DNA from: Novosphingobium sp. ZN18A2
Lineage (GTDB): Bacteria; Pseudomonadota; Alphaproteobacteria; Sphingomonadales; Sphingomonadaceae
Assembly: GCF_036784765.1 (NCBI RefSeq)
Contig: NZ_CP136651.1
Location: 744,001 to 808,000 of the forward strand
DNA: 64,000 nt
Direction of reading: 5' to 3'
The notes under the pieces were generated by a model. It was given only the letters and a program-made list of their open reading frames with translations, was not told where the DNA came from and ran no database searches. The translations under genes were made by a program, and so were the position numbers. This document shows positions 52,265 through 62,004 of this stretch, one piece after another (within the stretch, counting starts at the first letter, position 1; every line of letters begins with the position of its first letter).

Positions 52265-52960
52265 ATGCTCGACCTGTTCGGCGCCAGTTCGGCCCAAGGC
52301 AAATTCACCACCGACCCAGAAACCGGCGCGCTGATTCCGGTCGTGGTCGAACAGTCGAGCCGCGGCGAGCGCAGCTTCGACATTTATTCGCGCCTGCTGC
52401 GCGAACGCATCATCTTCGTGACGGGCGAGGTGGAGGACCACATGGCTTCCGTCATCGTCGCGCAGTTGCTGTTTCTGGAAAGCGAGAATCCGTCGAAGGA
52501 TATCTCGATGTACATCAACTCGCCCGGCGGCGTGGTGACGGCGGGCATGGCGATCCACGATACCATGCAATACATCCGCCCGCGCGTTTCCACCGTGTGC
52601 ATCGGGCAGGCCGCTTCGATGGGCAGCTTCCTTCTCGCCGCGGGCGAGCCGGGAATGCGCATCGCGCTGCCCAACGCGCGGATCATGGTCCACCAGCCTT
52701 CGGGCGGCGCGCGCGGCATGGCATCCGATATCGAGATCCAGGCGCGCGAGATCCTGCGCATCCGCAAGCGGATGAACGACCTTTACGTGAAATACACGGG
52801 CCGCAGCCTTGACGAGATCGAAAAGGCGATGGACCGCGATACCTTCCTCGAAGCGGAGGAAGCGATGAAGTTCGGCCTTGTCGACAAGGTGTTCGAATCG
52901 CGCCCGTCCGGTGAAACCACCGGCGGGGAGGAAGGATCGGGCGGCGCGCCCGACGCGTGA
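52265..52960 (+). CDS. clpP: ATP-dependent Clp protease proteolytic subunit
   Basis: Serine protease subunit of 231 residues forming the tetradecameric ClpP barrel. Nucleophile Ser118 is in [11 protein letters not shown] and His143 in MVHQPSGG. The ATG at 52265 is chosen over 52253 because AGGA lies 5 nt before it; both are in frame. The C-terminal Gly/Glu-rich extension ([16 protein letters not shown]) is longer than in E. coli. clpX follows 149 bp later, beyond a probable terminator. Confidence 0.96.
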   Translation: MLDLFGASSAQGKFTTDPETGALIPVVVEQSSRGERSFDIYSRLLRERIIFVTGEVEDHMASVIVAQLLFLESENPSKDISMYINSPGGVVTAGMAIHDTMQYIRPRVSTVCIGQAASMGSFLLAAGEPGMRIALPNARIMVHQPSGGARGMASDIEIQAREILRIRKRMNDLYVKYTGRSLDEIEKAMDRDTFLEAEEAMKFGLVDKVFESRPSGETTGGEEGSGGAPDA

Positions 52961-52969
52961 TAATTCAAT

Positions 52970-53021
52970 GCGCGCGGGCGCTTAAGCCCTGCGACAGCAT
53001 CCGCGCGCTAAGTGTTTTTTT
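52970..53021 (+). terminator. Terminator-like hairpin between clpP and clpX
   Basis: GCGCGCGG (52970-52977) pairs perfectly with CCGCGCGC (53001-53008), enclosing an inner GGGC-GCTTAA-GCCC hairpin. Seven T residues follow from 53015. It could reduce read-through so that clpX relies partly on its own promoter. Confidence 0.55.
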
Positions 53022-53108
53022 GCTTTCATCGTGTCCGGTTGATTAATGCACTTGCAGTATTAGGATGATCGGGCCGGCCTTCGGACGAAAGGCGCCTGGG
53101 ATACAAGA

Positions 53109-54365
53109 ATGACCAAACTGACCGGTTCGGATACTAAGAGCACACTCTACTGCAGCTTCTGCGGGAAGTCGCAGCACGAGGTGCGCAAGCTGATCGCCGG
53201 GCCGACGGTTTTCATCTGCGACGAATGTGTCGAGCTGTGCAACGACATCATCCGCGAGGAAACCAAGGCCGGCATAGCGGGCAAGAAGGACGGCGGGGTG
53301 CCGACCCCGCTCGACATCTTCGAGACGCTGAACGATTACGTCATCGGGCAGGATCGCGCCAAGCGCGTGCTCTCGGTCGCGGTGCACAACCACTACAAGC
53401 GCCTGAAGCATTCCAGCAAGGGCGGCGATGTGGAACTGTCGAAGTCGAACATCCTGCTCGTCGGGCCGACGGGTTCGGGCAAGACGCTGCTGGCCCAGAC
53501 GCTGGCCAAGACGTTCGACGTGCCCTTCACCATGGCCGACGCCACGACGCTTACCGAAGCGGGCTATGTGGGCGAGGACGTGGAGAACATCATCCTCAAG
53601 CTGCTGCAGGCGAGCGACTACAACGTCGACAAGGCGCAGCACGGCATCGTCTATATCGACGAGATCGACAAGATCAGCCGCAAGGCGGAAAACCCCTCCA
53701 TCACGCGCGACGTTTCGGGCGAAGGCGTGCAGCAGGCTCTGCTCAAGCTGATGGAAGGCACCACCGCCAGCGTTCCGCCGCAGGGCGGGCGCAAGCATCC
53801 GCAGCAGGAATTCCTGCAGGTGGACACGACCAACATCCTGTTCATCTGCGGCGGCGCCTTCGCGGGGCTGGAAAAGATCATTGCCGACCGCCTGCAAAAG
53901 CGGTCCATCGGCTTCGGCGCGCACGTTGCCGACCCGGACAAGCGCAAGGTTGGCGAATTGCTTGAGAAGAGCGAGCCGGAAGACCTGCTGAAGTTCGGCC
54001 TGATCCCCGAATTCGTCGGCCGCCTGCCGGTGATCGCCACGCTGCGCGACCTTGATGTCGATGCGCTGGTCAAGATCCTGAAGGAGCCGAAGAACGCGCT
54101 GGTCAAGCAGTATGCCAAGCTGTTCGAGCTGGAAGACGTGACGCTGACCTTTACCGACGACGCGCTGGAAGCGATCGCCAACAAGGCCATCGAACGCAAG
54201 ACCGGCGCGCGCGGTCTGCGCTCCATCGTCGAAGGGCTGCTGCTCGATACGATGTTCGACCTTCCGACGATGGAAGGCGTGACCGAAATCGTGGTCGATG
54301 CCGAAGTGGTGGATGGCCGCAAGGAACCCGTCCGCGTCCACAAGGGCAAGGAAGAGGCGGCCTGA
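53109..54365 (+). CDS. clpX: ATP-dependent Clp protease ATP-binding subunit ClpX
   Basis: AAA+ unfoldase of 418 residues that feeds substrates to ClpP. The N-terminal zinc domain is [15 protein letters not shown]...CDECVELC. The Walker A motif is GPTGSGKT, Walker B is [10 protein letters not shown], and the conserved ClpP loop region and [11 protein letters not shown] sensor segment are present. In alphaproteobacteria ClpXP also degrades cell-cycle regulators such as CtrA. The start [18 protein letters not shown] is canonical. Confidence 0.98.
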   Translation: MTKLTGSDTKSTLYCSFCGKSQHEVRKLIAGPTVFICDECVELCNDIIREETKAGIAGKKDGGVPTPLDIFETLNDYVIGQDRAKRVLSVAVHNHYKRLKHSSKGGDVELSKSNILLVGPTGSGKTLLAQTLAKTFDVPFTMADATTLTEAGYVGEDVENIILKLLQASDYNVDKAQHGIVYIDEIDKISRKAENPSITRDVSGEGVQQALLKLMEGTTASVPPQGGRKHPQQEFLQVDTTNILFICGGAFAGLEKIIADRLQKRSIGFGAHVADPDKRKVGELLEKSEPEDLLKFGLIPEFVGRLPVIATLRDLDVDALVKILKEPKNALVKQYAKLFELEDVTLTFTDDALEAIANKAIERKTGARGLRSIVEGLLLDTMFDLPTMEGVTEIVVDAEVVDGRKEPVRVHKGKEEAA

Positions 54366-54410
54366 CCGGCGCCTTTCCCGCCGGACGATTCCGGCCGTGA
54401 CCGAACAATG

Positions 54411-54447
54411 AAGCGCTGGCCCGTCTCCATCGGGCTGGCGCTTTTTT
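54411..54447 (+). terminator. Rho-independent terminator after clpX
   Basis: AAGCGC-TG-GCCCG pairs with CGGGC-TG-GCGCTT (two G-T wobble pairs) around a TCTCCAT loop and runs into six T residues. It is 46 bp after the clpX stop. The remaining gap to the racemase gene (to 54583) shows nothing else. Confidence 0.8.
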
Positions 54448-54583
54448 GTAACGGCGCTGTCGGCGCGGCCCGATAATCGCGCGGGAACCTGCCCGCCGCT
54501 GGCCGTGCCGCTTGTCCCGATCCCGGCGGTGCGGCTACTCTTGCCTGCCATGATGGCGCTGGCGCACGGAGGGTGAAGCCGCG

Positions 54584-55279
54584 ATGCTGACGATCGGACT
54601 GCTTGGCGGGATGAGCTGGGAAAGCTCCGCGCACTATTATCGCATCGTCAACCAGGCCGTGCGGGCCGCGCTGGGCGGCACGCATTCGGCGCGCAGCCTG
54701 ATGCTCTCGGTCGATTTCGCCGACGTGGAGGCGTTGCAGCACGCGGGAGAGTGGCAGGCGCTGGGAGACATGATGCTGCGTGAAACCGCGCGACTTGCGG
54801 CGGGTGGCGCCGATTTCCTGGTGCTGTGCACCAACACCATGCACCTGTTCGCGCCGCAGATAGAAGAGCACGGCGCCCTGCCGCTGCTCCACATCGCCGA
54901 TGCGGCGGGGCAAGCGATTCGGTCGCGCGGCCTGCAACGTGTCGGCCTGATCGGCACGCGTTTCACGATGGAAGAGCCGTTCTATCGCGAGCGGCTGGCC
55001 GAACGCTTCGGGATAGAGACGCTGGTGCCCGGACCCGAAGCGCGCGAGGCGATCCATCGCGTGATCTATGACGAACTGGTGCAAGGCGTGATTCGCGACG
55101 AATCGCGCGCGATCTATCGCGACGTCATCGCCGCCCTGGCCGATGCGGGCGCGCAGGGAATCGTGCTGGGCTGCACCGAAATCCCGCTTCTGGTGGGCGA
55201 AGCGGACAGCCCGGTTCCCCTGTTCGACACCACGGACCTGCACGCCCGCGCTGCCGCCGACCGGGCGCTGGCGGGGTAG
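54584..55279 (+). CDS. Aspartate/glutamate racemase family protein (YgeA-like)
   Basis: A 231-residue racemase-fold protein. It begins [20 protein letters not shown], the signature of the YgeA/aspartate racemase group, with paired cysteines in VLCTNTMH and [10 protein letters not shown] serving as the two-base catalytic pair. E. coli YgeA is a broad-specificity amino-acid racemase; the substrate here is unknown. GGAGGG precedes the ATG. Confidence 0.9.
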   Translation: MLTIGLLGGMSWESSAHYYRIVNQAVRAALGGTHSARSLMLSVDFADVEALQHAGEWQALGDMMLRETARLAAGGADFLVLCTNTMHLFAPQIEEHGALPLLHIADAAGQAIRSRGLQRVGLIGTRFTMEEPFYRERLAERFGIETLVPGPEAREAIHRVIYDELVQGVIRDESRAIYRDVIAALADAGAQGIVLGCTEIPLLVGEADSPVPLFDTTDLHARAAADRALAG

Positions 55280-55290
55280 ATCCACGCCAC

Positions 55291-56232
55291 CTAGACCACG
55301 CTTTCGTCCATCAGCACGCACCCCGTATCCAGCGCTTCCACCTGCACGGTAACGTGCCCGATGCCGTGCTTTTCCAGCAGCAGTTCAGCCATGTCGTGCA
55401 GGAAGGCGTCGCCCGGATGCCCGCCGGGCATCAGCAGGTGCGCGGTCAGCGCGGTTTCGGTGGTGCTCATCGGCCAGATGTGCAGGTCGTGCACGGCTTC
55501 CACGCCGGTCTGCGAAAGCAGCAGGGCGCGCACGTCGCCCTCGTCTATCCCTTCGGGCACGCCGGCCAGACCAAGCTTCAGCGAATCCTTCAGCAGCCCC
55601 CATGTGCCCCAGGCGATGACGGCGGAAATGGCAAGGCTGGCCACCGGATCGATCCATTCCTGGCCGGTCATCATGATGGCAAGGCCAGCCAGCACCACGC
55701 CCGCCGAAACCGCCGCATCGGCCACCATGTGCAGGAAGGCGCCGCGAATGTTCAGGTCGTCCTTGCTGCCGCGCATGAACAGCAGCGCGGTTGCCACGTT
55801 CACGACGATGCCGATGGCGGCCACCACCATCATCGTGCCGCCCGCCACGGGTTCCGGCATGAACAGGCGGCGCACCGATTCGGCGGAGATCGCCCCCACC
55901 GCCAGCATCAGCAGCGATGCGTTGGCCAGCGCCGCCAGGATGGAACTGGACTTGAAACCATAGGTGAATCGCGCGGTGGGCGGGCGGCGGCTGAGCGTGT
56001 CCGCGAACCAGGCGATGCCCAGGCCCAGCACGTCCGACAGGTTGTGACCCGCGTCGGCAACCAGCGCCATCGACCCGGACAGCAGGCCGAAACCCGCTTC
56101 CACGAACACGAACAGCAGGTTCAGCGCGATGGCGACGGCAAAGGCCCGTCCGTGGCCCGGCCCGTGCGCGTGCGAATGCAGCCCGTGATGGTCATGGTGG
56201 CTATGGCCGTGATGATGATGTCCTGCGCCCAT
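55291..56232 (-). CDS. Cation diffusion facilitator (ZitB/CzcD-type) metal exporter
   Basis: A 313-residue inner-membrane zinc/cadmium/cobalt proton antiporter. It has a His-rich N-terminus ([20 protein letters not shown]), six membrane segments, and the metal-site motifs [14 protein letters not shown] in helix 2 and [12 protein letters not shown] in helix 5. The C-terminal cytosolic domain ([24 protein letters not shown]) is typical. It is the second His-rich metal-linked transporter in the window, after the EamA protein at 15364. Confidence 0.94.
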   Translation of the reverse strand: MGAGHHHHGHSHHDHHGLHSHAHGPGHGRAFAVAIALNLLFVFVEAGFGLLSGSMALVADAGHNLSDVLGLGIAWFADTLSRRPPTARFTYGFKSSSILAALANASLLMLAVGAISAESVRRLFMPEPVAGGTMMVVAAIGIVVNVATALLFMRGSKDDLNIRGAFLHMVADAAVSAGVVLAGLAIMMTGQEWIDPVASLAISAVIAWGTWGLLKDSLKLGLAGVPEGIDEGDVRALLLSQTGVEAVHDLHIWPMSTTETALTAHLLMPGGHPGDAFLHDMAELLLEKHGIGHVTVQVEALDTGCVLMDESVV

Positions 56233-56640
56233 GCGCGCAGGCTAACGCGGCTTGGTGTTCGATGCCAGTCCGCCATGTCTGCTGCACCGCGGCAAAAAAA
56301 CCGATGCCGTTGCATGCGCGCAACAGATGGCGGGAATTGGCGGTAAACAGACCCAATAAAGACATTTAATTGCCCGACGCGGCGCCAATACCCGCAAAGT
56401 ATTGCGCGGGCGGATAAAGTGCAGCCTCGCGCGGGTAACAACGTCACGCTGCCGTCACATTTCATCGGCTTTGGAGCTTCGCGAGTGCGGGGTAAAAGCC
56501 GCGCTGCCCGTTGCCCAAGGCATCCTCTCCGGGCCGGAAACCAGGTTCCGGCGTTCATGGAGCAGCGGAGAAAAATGCACCTGTTTGGCAGATTGCCGTC
56601 CGTCACGCCGGGGTCTCCGGCATCAAATTGGGGTCTTAAG
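56233..56640 (+). other. 408-bp leader/intergenic region before the TonB receptor
   Basis: No convincing ORF. Two hairpins are near the end: GCCGGAA-N6-TTCCGGC (56533-56552, perfect) and GCCGG-GGTCT-CCGGC (56607-56621), the latter 19 bp before the ATG where it could affect ribosome access. An upstream TGCCG can pair alternatively with the second stem. I found no known riboswitch core, in particular no cobalamin box. Confidence 0.5.
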
Positions 56641-59106
56641 ATGAACCGCAACCTTCGAATCGCCTCGAGCACGATTGCTCTGGCGACGGTCGCCGTATCG
56701 GCGCCCGCTTTTGCCCAGTCGGCGGGTACCACCGACTTTGAAAACCAGGCCATCATCGTCACGGGCGTCCGCGACACGGCGATTGCCGGCGTCCAGGTTC
56801 CCGATACGCCCAAGGCGAAGGTCTCGATCGAGCAGGACCTGATCGCGCACCAGACGCCGGGCCAGACGATCAACGACACGCTGAACCTTGTTCCGGGCGT
56901 TAGCTTCACCAACAACGACCCGTTCGGTTCGCTGGGTGGCAGCTTCACGATCCGCGGCTTCTCGTCCGACCGTATCTCGCAGACGGTTGACGGTATTCCG
57001 CTGAACGATTCGGGCAACTACGCGCTCTACACCAACCAGATGCTCGATCCCGAGATCATCGATGCGGCGACCGTCAGTCTGGGTTCGACCGACGTCGACA
57101 GCCCGACCGCTTCTGCTGCGGGCGGCACGATCAACATCCGTTCGATCACGCCTTCCGATGATATGGGTGCGCTGCTCAGCGCCAGCTATGGCAACATCAT
57201 CGCGCGCGGCAACGACGTGAGCCGTCCGTACTATCGCGTGTTCGGCATGATCCAGACCGGCGTGTTCACCCCGTGGGGCACCAAGGCGTGGTTTTCGGCT
57301 TCGAAGGCGACCAACGATTCGACGTTCTCGAACTACGGCGGCGTGGACAAGCAGCAGTACAACGGCAAGATCTATCAGCCGATTGGCGACAACGGCGACT
57401 TCATCTCTGTCGGCTTCCACTACAACCAGAACCGCAACAACTTCAACGGCTCGCCGTCGCGGTATTCGGCTTCCGGCGGATGGGGCATCAACAAGCCCAG
57501 CGACCGTTTCTACAACCTCTACGACGGCACTCCGTGCACCACCGCTCCGGCAATCACCGGCAACGTTGACACGCCCAACAGCTGCGGATCGCCGTTCGAG
57601 CGTCGTTACAACCCGTCGAACACCGGCAACGTGCGCATCGAATCGCGCTTCACGCTGACCGACAAGCTGGTCCTGACCGTGGAGCCGAGCTTCCAGTACG
57701 TGAAGGCCAATGGCGGCGGCACCAGCTCTGCCTATGAATATGCCGATCCGACAAGCGGCCTGCTCGGCCAGATCGACGGTGGATATTACGTTGGTATCGA
57801 CCTGAACGGCGACGGCGACCTGCTCGACACCGTTCGCGTGCTCAGCCCGAGTCAGACGCAGACGCGCCGCTATGGCGTGATTGCCAACCTGATCTACGAG
57901 CTGAACGAACAGAACCGTGTCCGCCTGTCGTACACGTTCGACCGTGCCAAGCACCGCCAGACCGGCCAGATCGGGTATCTCTACGCGAACGGCGAGCCGT
58001 ATGACGTGTTCCCGGTGAACGACCCGATCACGACGGCTGACGGCTTTGTGCTCAACAAGCGCGATCGCAAGTCGTTCGCCACGCTGAACCAGGTCGCGGC
58101 CGAATACCGCGGCTCGTTCATGGACGATTCGCTGATCGTGAACCTGGGTGGCCGCCTGCCGTTCTTCACCCGCGACCTCGACCAGCACTGCTACTCGGCC
58201 TATGCTGGCGACGGTTACGGCTATTGCGTCGATCCGGCGAACCAGGCGACCCTGCTGGCTGCCTATCCGCAGCTGGTCACGCCGACCACGCGCAACATCA
58301 ACTACAACAAGTTCCTGCCGAGCGTTGGCTTCACCTACAAGTTCACCCCGAACGTGAGCATGTTCGCCAGCTATGCCAAGAACCTGTCGGTTCCGGGCAC
58401 CGACGATCTTTATGGCGCGATGTATTTCCCGCTGTCGAACCCGGCGTCCAAGCCGAAGCCGGAAACATCGGATTCGTTCGACCTCGGCCTGCGCTACCAG
58501 AGCAGCAAGGTCTCGGCGCAGCTTTCCGGCTGGTACAACAAGTACGACAACCGCCTGAAGTCGGCCTATGACCTCAACTGCGATTGCTCGATCACGCGCA
58601 ACCTCGGCAGCGTCGAAAAGTACGGTATCGACGGCAGCATCGCGTGGACGCCGATCAAGCAGGTGTCGTTCTATGTCTTCGGTTCCTGGCTCCATTCGGA
58701 GATCAAGCAGGACACCCTTACCGGCGTGGACTCGACGACTGGCGCGAACATCTATGCCGCGACCGGGGGCAAGGCGGAATCGGGTGCGCCCGATTACACC
58801 ATCGGTGGTCGTGTGCAGGGCACGCTGGGTGCATTCCAGCTTGGTGCGCAGGTCAAGCGGACCGGCAAGCGCTGGATGAACGACATCAACACCATCGCGC
58901 TTCCTGCCTACACCGTGGCGGACATCGATGTGCGTTACAGCCTCGCGCCCTATGGCCTCAAGAAGTCGTACTTCCAGGTCAACATCACCAACCTGTTCGA
59001 CGAGGTCTATATCGGTTCGGCTCCGACCAGCCTGACCGGCACCTCGCAGTACGTGAACATCGGCCCGCCGCGCGCGATCGTGGCGTCGATGGTGATCGGC
59101 TTCTAA
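56641..59106 (+). CDS. TonB-dependent outer-membrane receptor
   Basis: An 821-residue receptor: signal peptide ending SAPAFAQ, a TonB-box-like AIIVTGVRD, a plug domain (INDTLNLVPGVSFTNNDPFGSLGGSFTIRGF; VDGIPLNDSGNYALY; TASAAGGTINIRS) and a 22-strand-type barrel ending in the outer-membrane signature IVASMVIGF. Codons such as GGC/GTT/CGT are used like a highly expressed gene. No transporter or regulator is adjacent, so its ligand is unknown. Alternatives are siderophore, vitamin or carbohydrate uptake. Confidence 0.94.
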   Translation: MNRNLRIASSTIALATVAVSAPAFAQSAGTTDFENQAIIVTGVRDTAIAGVQVPDTPKAKVSIEQDLIAHQTPGQTINDTLNLVPGVSFTNNDPFGSLGGSFTIRGFSSDRISQTVDGIPLNDSGNYALYTNQMLDPEIIDAATVSLGSTDVDSPTASAAGGTINIRSITPSDDMGALLSASYGNIIARGNDVSRPYYRVFGMIQTGVFTPWGTKAWFSASKATNDSTFSNYGGVDKQQYNGKIYQPIGDNGDFISVGFHYNQNRNNFNGSPSRYSASGGWGINKPSDRFYNLYDGTPCTTAPAITGNVDTPNSCGSPFERRYNPSNTGNVRIESRFTLTDKLVLTVEPSFQYVKANGGGTSSAYEYADPTSGLLGQIDGGYYVGIDLNGDGDLLDTVRVLSPSQTQTRRYGVIANLIYELNEQNRVRLSYTFDRAKHRQTGQIGYLYANGEPYDVFPVNDPITTADGFVLNKRDRKSFATLNQVAAEYRGSFMDDSLIVNLGGRLPFFTRDLDQHCYSAYAGDGYGYCVDPANQATLLAAYPQLVTPTTRNINYNKFLPSVGFTYKFTPNVSMFASYAKNLSVPGTDDLYGAMYFPLSNPASKPKPETSDSFDLGLRYQSSKVSAQLSGWYNKYDNRLKSAYDLNCDCSITRNLGSVEKYGIDGSIAWTPIKQVSFYVFGSWLHSEIKQDTLTGVDSTTGANIYAATGGKAESGAPDYTIGGRVQGTLGAFQLGAQVKRTGKRWMNDINTIALPAYTVADIDVRYSLAPYGLKKSYFQVNITNLFDEVYIGSAPTSLTGTSQYVNIGPPRAIVASMVIGF

Positions 59107-59134
59107 GCCTTACCGCACAACGCGAACGAAAAGG

Positions 59135-59172
59135 GGCGGGGGAAGCGCGATGCTTCCTCCGCCTTCTTTTTT
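59135..59172 (+). terminator. Rho-independent terminator after the TonB receptor
   Basis: GGCGGGGGAAGC (59135-59146) pairs with GCTTCCTCCGCC (59152-59163), one mismatch, around GCGAT, followed by TTCTTTTTT. It lies 28 bp after the stop codon and faces the convergent mtgA gene. Confidence 0.88.
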
Positions 59173-59214
59173 GCCCCTATGATGCGGGGCGGGTGGAGAG
59201 ATTGCTCTCCCCGT

Positions 59215-59952
59215 CTATCGGTAGATGCAGGCGTCCAGTCCGTCGCGGCGGACGACGCCGATGCGCGCGGCGATGGTGTTTCCGTGACGGCGGGTGAAGC
59301 CGGTTGCGCCGTTCACCGCGCGCTCGTCCGGCAGGGGCAGGACGGCGGCGATCCGCGCGGCCTCAATCGACGAAAGTTTTGCCGCGCCTTTCCTGTAATA
59401 CCGCTGCGCGCCCGCCTCTGCGCCATAAGTGCCGATGCCCGTCTGCGCGATGTTGAGGTAAACCTCCATGATCCGCCGCTTGCCCCAGATGTTCTCTATC
59501 AGCACGGTGAACCACGCCTCGAACGCCTTGCGCACATAGCCGCCGCCCTGCCACAGGAACACGTTCTTCGCGGTCTGCTGGCTGATGGTGGAGCCGCCCC
59601 GGATATGCCCGCGCCCGCGCCTGTCGACCCGCTGGTTGTGCGCGATGGCCTTTTCGATCGCCCCGGTGTCGAAGCCGTGGTGGCTGCAGAACTTGCCGTC
59701 CTCGCCCGCGATCGCCGCGTCCACCATGTTGCGGTCGATACGCGAAAGCGGCGTCCAGTCCTTCGTGTGCCCGTTGGGGTCCATCAGCATCGTTGCCGTA
59801 ATCGGCACGGGCACCACCTTGTAAAGCAGCACCCAACCCACGCTCAGCACCACGAACCACACGCCCGCCTTGACCAGGAAGAAAAACGCGCGCGCGACGG
59901 GGCCACGCTGGCGGGAGGAACGGCGGCGGCGGGTCTTGTTGCGCTTGAACAT
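59215..59952 (-). CDS. mtgA: Monofunctional biosynthetic peptidoglycan transglycosylase
   Basis: Membrane-anchored glycosyltransferase of 245 residues that polymerises lipid II into glycan strands. After a basic N-terminus and one membrane helix (VKAGVWFVVLSVGWVLLYKVV) come the GT51 motifs: AGEDGKFCSHHGFD with the catalytic Glu, RGGSTISQQTAKNVFL, and KRRIMEVYLN. There is no transpeptidase domain. Full length for MtgA. Confidence 0.96.
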   Translation of the reverse strand: MFKRNKTRRRRSSRQRGPVARAFFFLVKAGVWFVVLSVGWVLLYKVVPVPITATMLMDPNGHTKDWTPLSRIDRNMVDAAIAGEDGKFCSHHGFDTGAIEKAIAHNQRVDRRGRGHIRGGSTISQQTAKNVFLWQGGGYVRKAFEAWFTVLIENIWGKRRIMEVYLNIAQTGIGTYGAEAGAQRYYRKGAAKLSSIEAARIAAVLPLPDERAVNGATGFTRRHGNTIAARIGVVRRDGLDACIYR

Positions 59953-59974
59953 CGCCAGGGGAATTAGCGTAACG

Positions 59975-60006
59975 AAAAACCCGCGCCAATCGGGATTGGC
60001 GCGGGC
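59975..60006 (-). terminator. Rho-independent terminator of rpoH
   Basis: On the minus strand an 11-bp perfect stem (CCCGCGCCAAT / ATTGGCGCGGG, loop of four) is followed by five T residues. It lies 28 bp after the rpoH stop and before the mtgA start. Confidence 0.9.
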
Positions 60007-60034
60007 TCTTGCGTGTTCGTGCGTTGCACCGGTG

Positions 60035-60943
60035 TCAGGTCGCGGGAATCAGCCGCTTTTCGCCGGCGATGCGCTGCATCGCCTTCTGCAGCTTCTCGAA
60101 CGCGCGCACCTCGATCTGGCGCACACGTTCACGGCTGACGTGATAGACCTGGCTCAGTTCTTCCAGCGTCTTGGGATCGTCCACCAGGCGGCGGTCGGTC
60201 AGGATATGCTTTTCGCGGTCGTTCAGGCTGTCCATCGCCTCAACCAGCATATCGTGCCGCCACTGCGCCTCTTCGGCGTCGGCCACGGTTTCGTCCTGCA
60301 GGGGGCGGTCGTCGGTCAGCCAGTCCTGCCACTGGGCAGAGCCTTCCTCGTCACCGCGCAGCGAGACGTTGAGCGATGCGTCGCCGCCCATCATCATGCG
60401 CCGGTTCATGTTGACCACTTCCTGCTCGGGCACGCCAAGCTCGGTCGCGATCTTGGCGACATCGTCGGGGTGAAGGTCGGTATCCTCGTAGGCGTCGAGG
60501 TTCTTCTTCATCCGGCGCAGGTTGAAGAACAGCTTCTTCTGCGCGGCGGTGGTGCCCATCTTCACAAGGCTCCAGCTGCGCAGGATGAATTCCTGCATCG
60601 AAGCCTTGATCCACCACATGGCATAAGTCGCCAGGCGGAAGCCGCGATCGGGATCGAACTTCTTCACGCCCTGCATCAGGCCGATATTGCCTTCGCTGAT
60701 CAGCTCGCTCACCGGCAGGCCATAGCCGCGATAGCCCATCGCGATCTTCGCGACGAGCCGCAGGTGGCTGGTGACGAGCTGGGCCGCGGCCTCGGGGTCT
60801 TCGTGCTCCTGGTATCGCTTGGCGAGCATGTATTCCTGCTCTGCCGTCAGCACCGGGAACTTGCGAATCTCCGCAAGGTAGCGGTTGAGGCTCTGTTCCC
60901 CGTTAAGCGCGGGGACGCTGATCTTTGTCCGTTGCTCACTCAC
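60035..60943 (-). CDS. rpoH: RNA polymerase heat-shock sigma factor RpoH (sigma-32)
   Basis: A 302-residue sigma factor. Region 2 contains SEGNIGLMQGVKKFDPDRGFRLATYAMWWIKASMQEF. The RpoH box (QKKLFFNLRRMKKNL) distinguishes it from RpoD. Region 4 carries LEELSQVYHVSRERVRQIEVRAFEKLQ. The GTG start at 60943 is preferred: AGGAAGGA lies 9 nt before it and the product begins MSEQRTKISVPAL. It drives chaperone and protease genes, which likely include those nearby (clpPX), though no sigma-32 promoter was verified. Confidence 0.95.
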   Translation of the reverse strand: MSEQRTKISVPALNGEQSLNRYLAEIRKFPVLTAEQEYMLAKRYQEHEDPEAAAQLVTSHLRLVAKIAMGYRGYGLPVSELISEGNIGLMQGVKKFDPDRGFRLATYAMWWIKASMQEFILRSWSLVKMGTTAAQKKLFFNLRRMKKNLDAYEDTDLHPDDVAKIATELGVPEQEVVNMNRRMMMGGDASLNVSLRGDEEGSAQWQDWLTDDRPLQDETVADAEEAQWRHDMLVEAMDSLNDREKHILTDRRLVDDPKTLEELSQVYHVSRERVRQIEVRAFEKLQKAMQRIAGEKRLIPAT

Positions 60944-61047
60944 GTGGACATTTCCTTCCTGTAAGTCGGCCCCTTCTATGCACAACCTCTAATGAGCATT
61001 GCGCGGGTGGGCCACCATTGAATCGTTTTAACACGCCAAGTAACGCT

Positions 61048-62004
61048 TCACCCCCCGCTTGAACCCCCCAGTTCGACGATAAGTTCCCTCATATCGACGG
61101 GCGTCGGGCTGGTGAACTGCATCGGTTCTCCGCGCGTGGGGTGAATGAAGCCCAGTTCCGCCGCGTGCAAGGCCTGGCGGCGAAAATCCATCGCTGCGAG
61201 AATCGGCCGAAGGCGGGCTGGCGTGCGTCCATAGACAGGATCTCCCAATAGCGCATGACCGATTGATGCAAGGTGAACGCGCACCTGGTGGGTTCTGCCT
61301 GTTTCCAGCCGACATTCCAGCAACGCGGCCGAATCGAGCCGTTCCAGCGTGCGGTAATGGGTGACGGCGTGCTTGCCCCGCCCATCCTGCACCAGCGCCA
61401 TCTTCTTGCGGTTGGTGGCGGAGCGCGCGATCGCGCCGCGCACCGTGCCGGCGGGCGGCACCGGGTGCCCGGCGCAGACCGCGCGATAGGCGCGCGCGAT
61501 GGAATGATCGGCAAACTGCGCGGCAAGCCCTTCGTGCGCGGCGTCGGTCTTGGCGACGACAAGCAGGCCCGATGTGTCCTTGTCTATGCGGTGGACGATT
61601 CCGGGACGTGCGACTCCGCCAATGCCCGAAAGCTGCCCCTTGCAGTGGTGGAGCAGCGCGTTGACCAGCGTGCCGTCCGGATTGCCCGCCGCCGGGTGGA
61701 CGACCATCCCGGCAGGTTTGTCGATCACGATAAGGTCCGCGTCCTCATAGACCACGGACAGGGGGATATCCTGCGCCACCGCCTCTGCCGGCGCGGCTTC
61801 GGGAACGTCGATCCGCCAAGCAGTGCCCGCATCGGGCTTCGCGGAGGCCTGGGCGGCTGCCTTGCCGTCAACCAGCACACGGCCTTCGCCCATCAGCGCC
61901 TTCACCCGTTCACGCGACAATCCGCTCGCTTCGGCCAGTGCCTTGTCGAGCCGTTGTCCGCCGGATTCGAAGACGCCTTGCAGAATGGCGCTGTTTCCCC
62001 CCAT
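61048..62004 (-). CDS. rluD: RluD-type 23S rRNA pseudouridine synthase
   Basis: A 318-residue enzyme with an N-terminal S4 RNA-binding domain (GGQRLDKALAEASGLSRERVKALMGEGRVLVDGK) and a pseudouridine synthase core. The catalytic Asp is in GIVHRIDKDTSGLLVVAK, and DVIDKPAGMVVHPAAGN-like and ETGRTHQVRVHLASIGHALLGDPVYG motifs are intact. RluA/RluC/RluD subgroup assignment is by overall similarity and operon independence. Its start codon overlaps that of the divergent JAMM gene. Confidence 0.92.
   Translation of the reverse strand: MGGNSAILQGVFESGGQRLDKALAEASGLSRERVKALMGEGRVLVDGKAAAQASAKPDAGTAWRIDVPEAAPAEAVAQDIPLSVVYEDADLIVIDKPAGMVVHPAAGNPDGTLVNALLHHCKGQLSGIGGVARPGIVHRIDKDTSGLLVVAKTDAAHEGLAAQFADHSIARAYRAVCAGHPVPPAGTVRGAIARSATNRKKMALVQDGRGKHAVTHYRTLERLDSAALLECRLETGRTHQVRVHLASIGHALLGDPVYGRTPARLRPILAAMDFRRQALHAAELGFIHPTRGEPMQFTSPTPVDMRELIVELGGSSGG

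Noticed and set aside
56233-56640. Cobalamin or TPP riboswitch before the TonB receptor
   Set aside because: No conserved riboswitch core sequence could be found by eye; only simple hairpins.
56623-58695. 690-codon minus-strand frame opposite the TonB receptor
   Set aside because: Antisense to a receptor with all family motifs intact.
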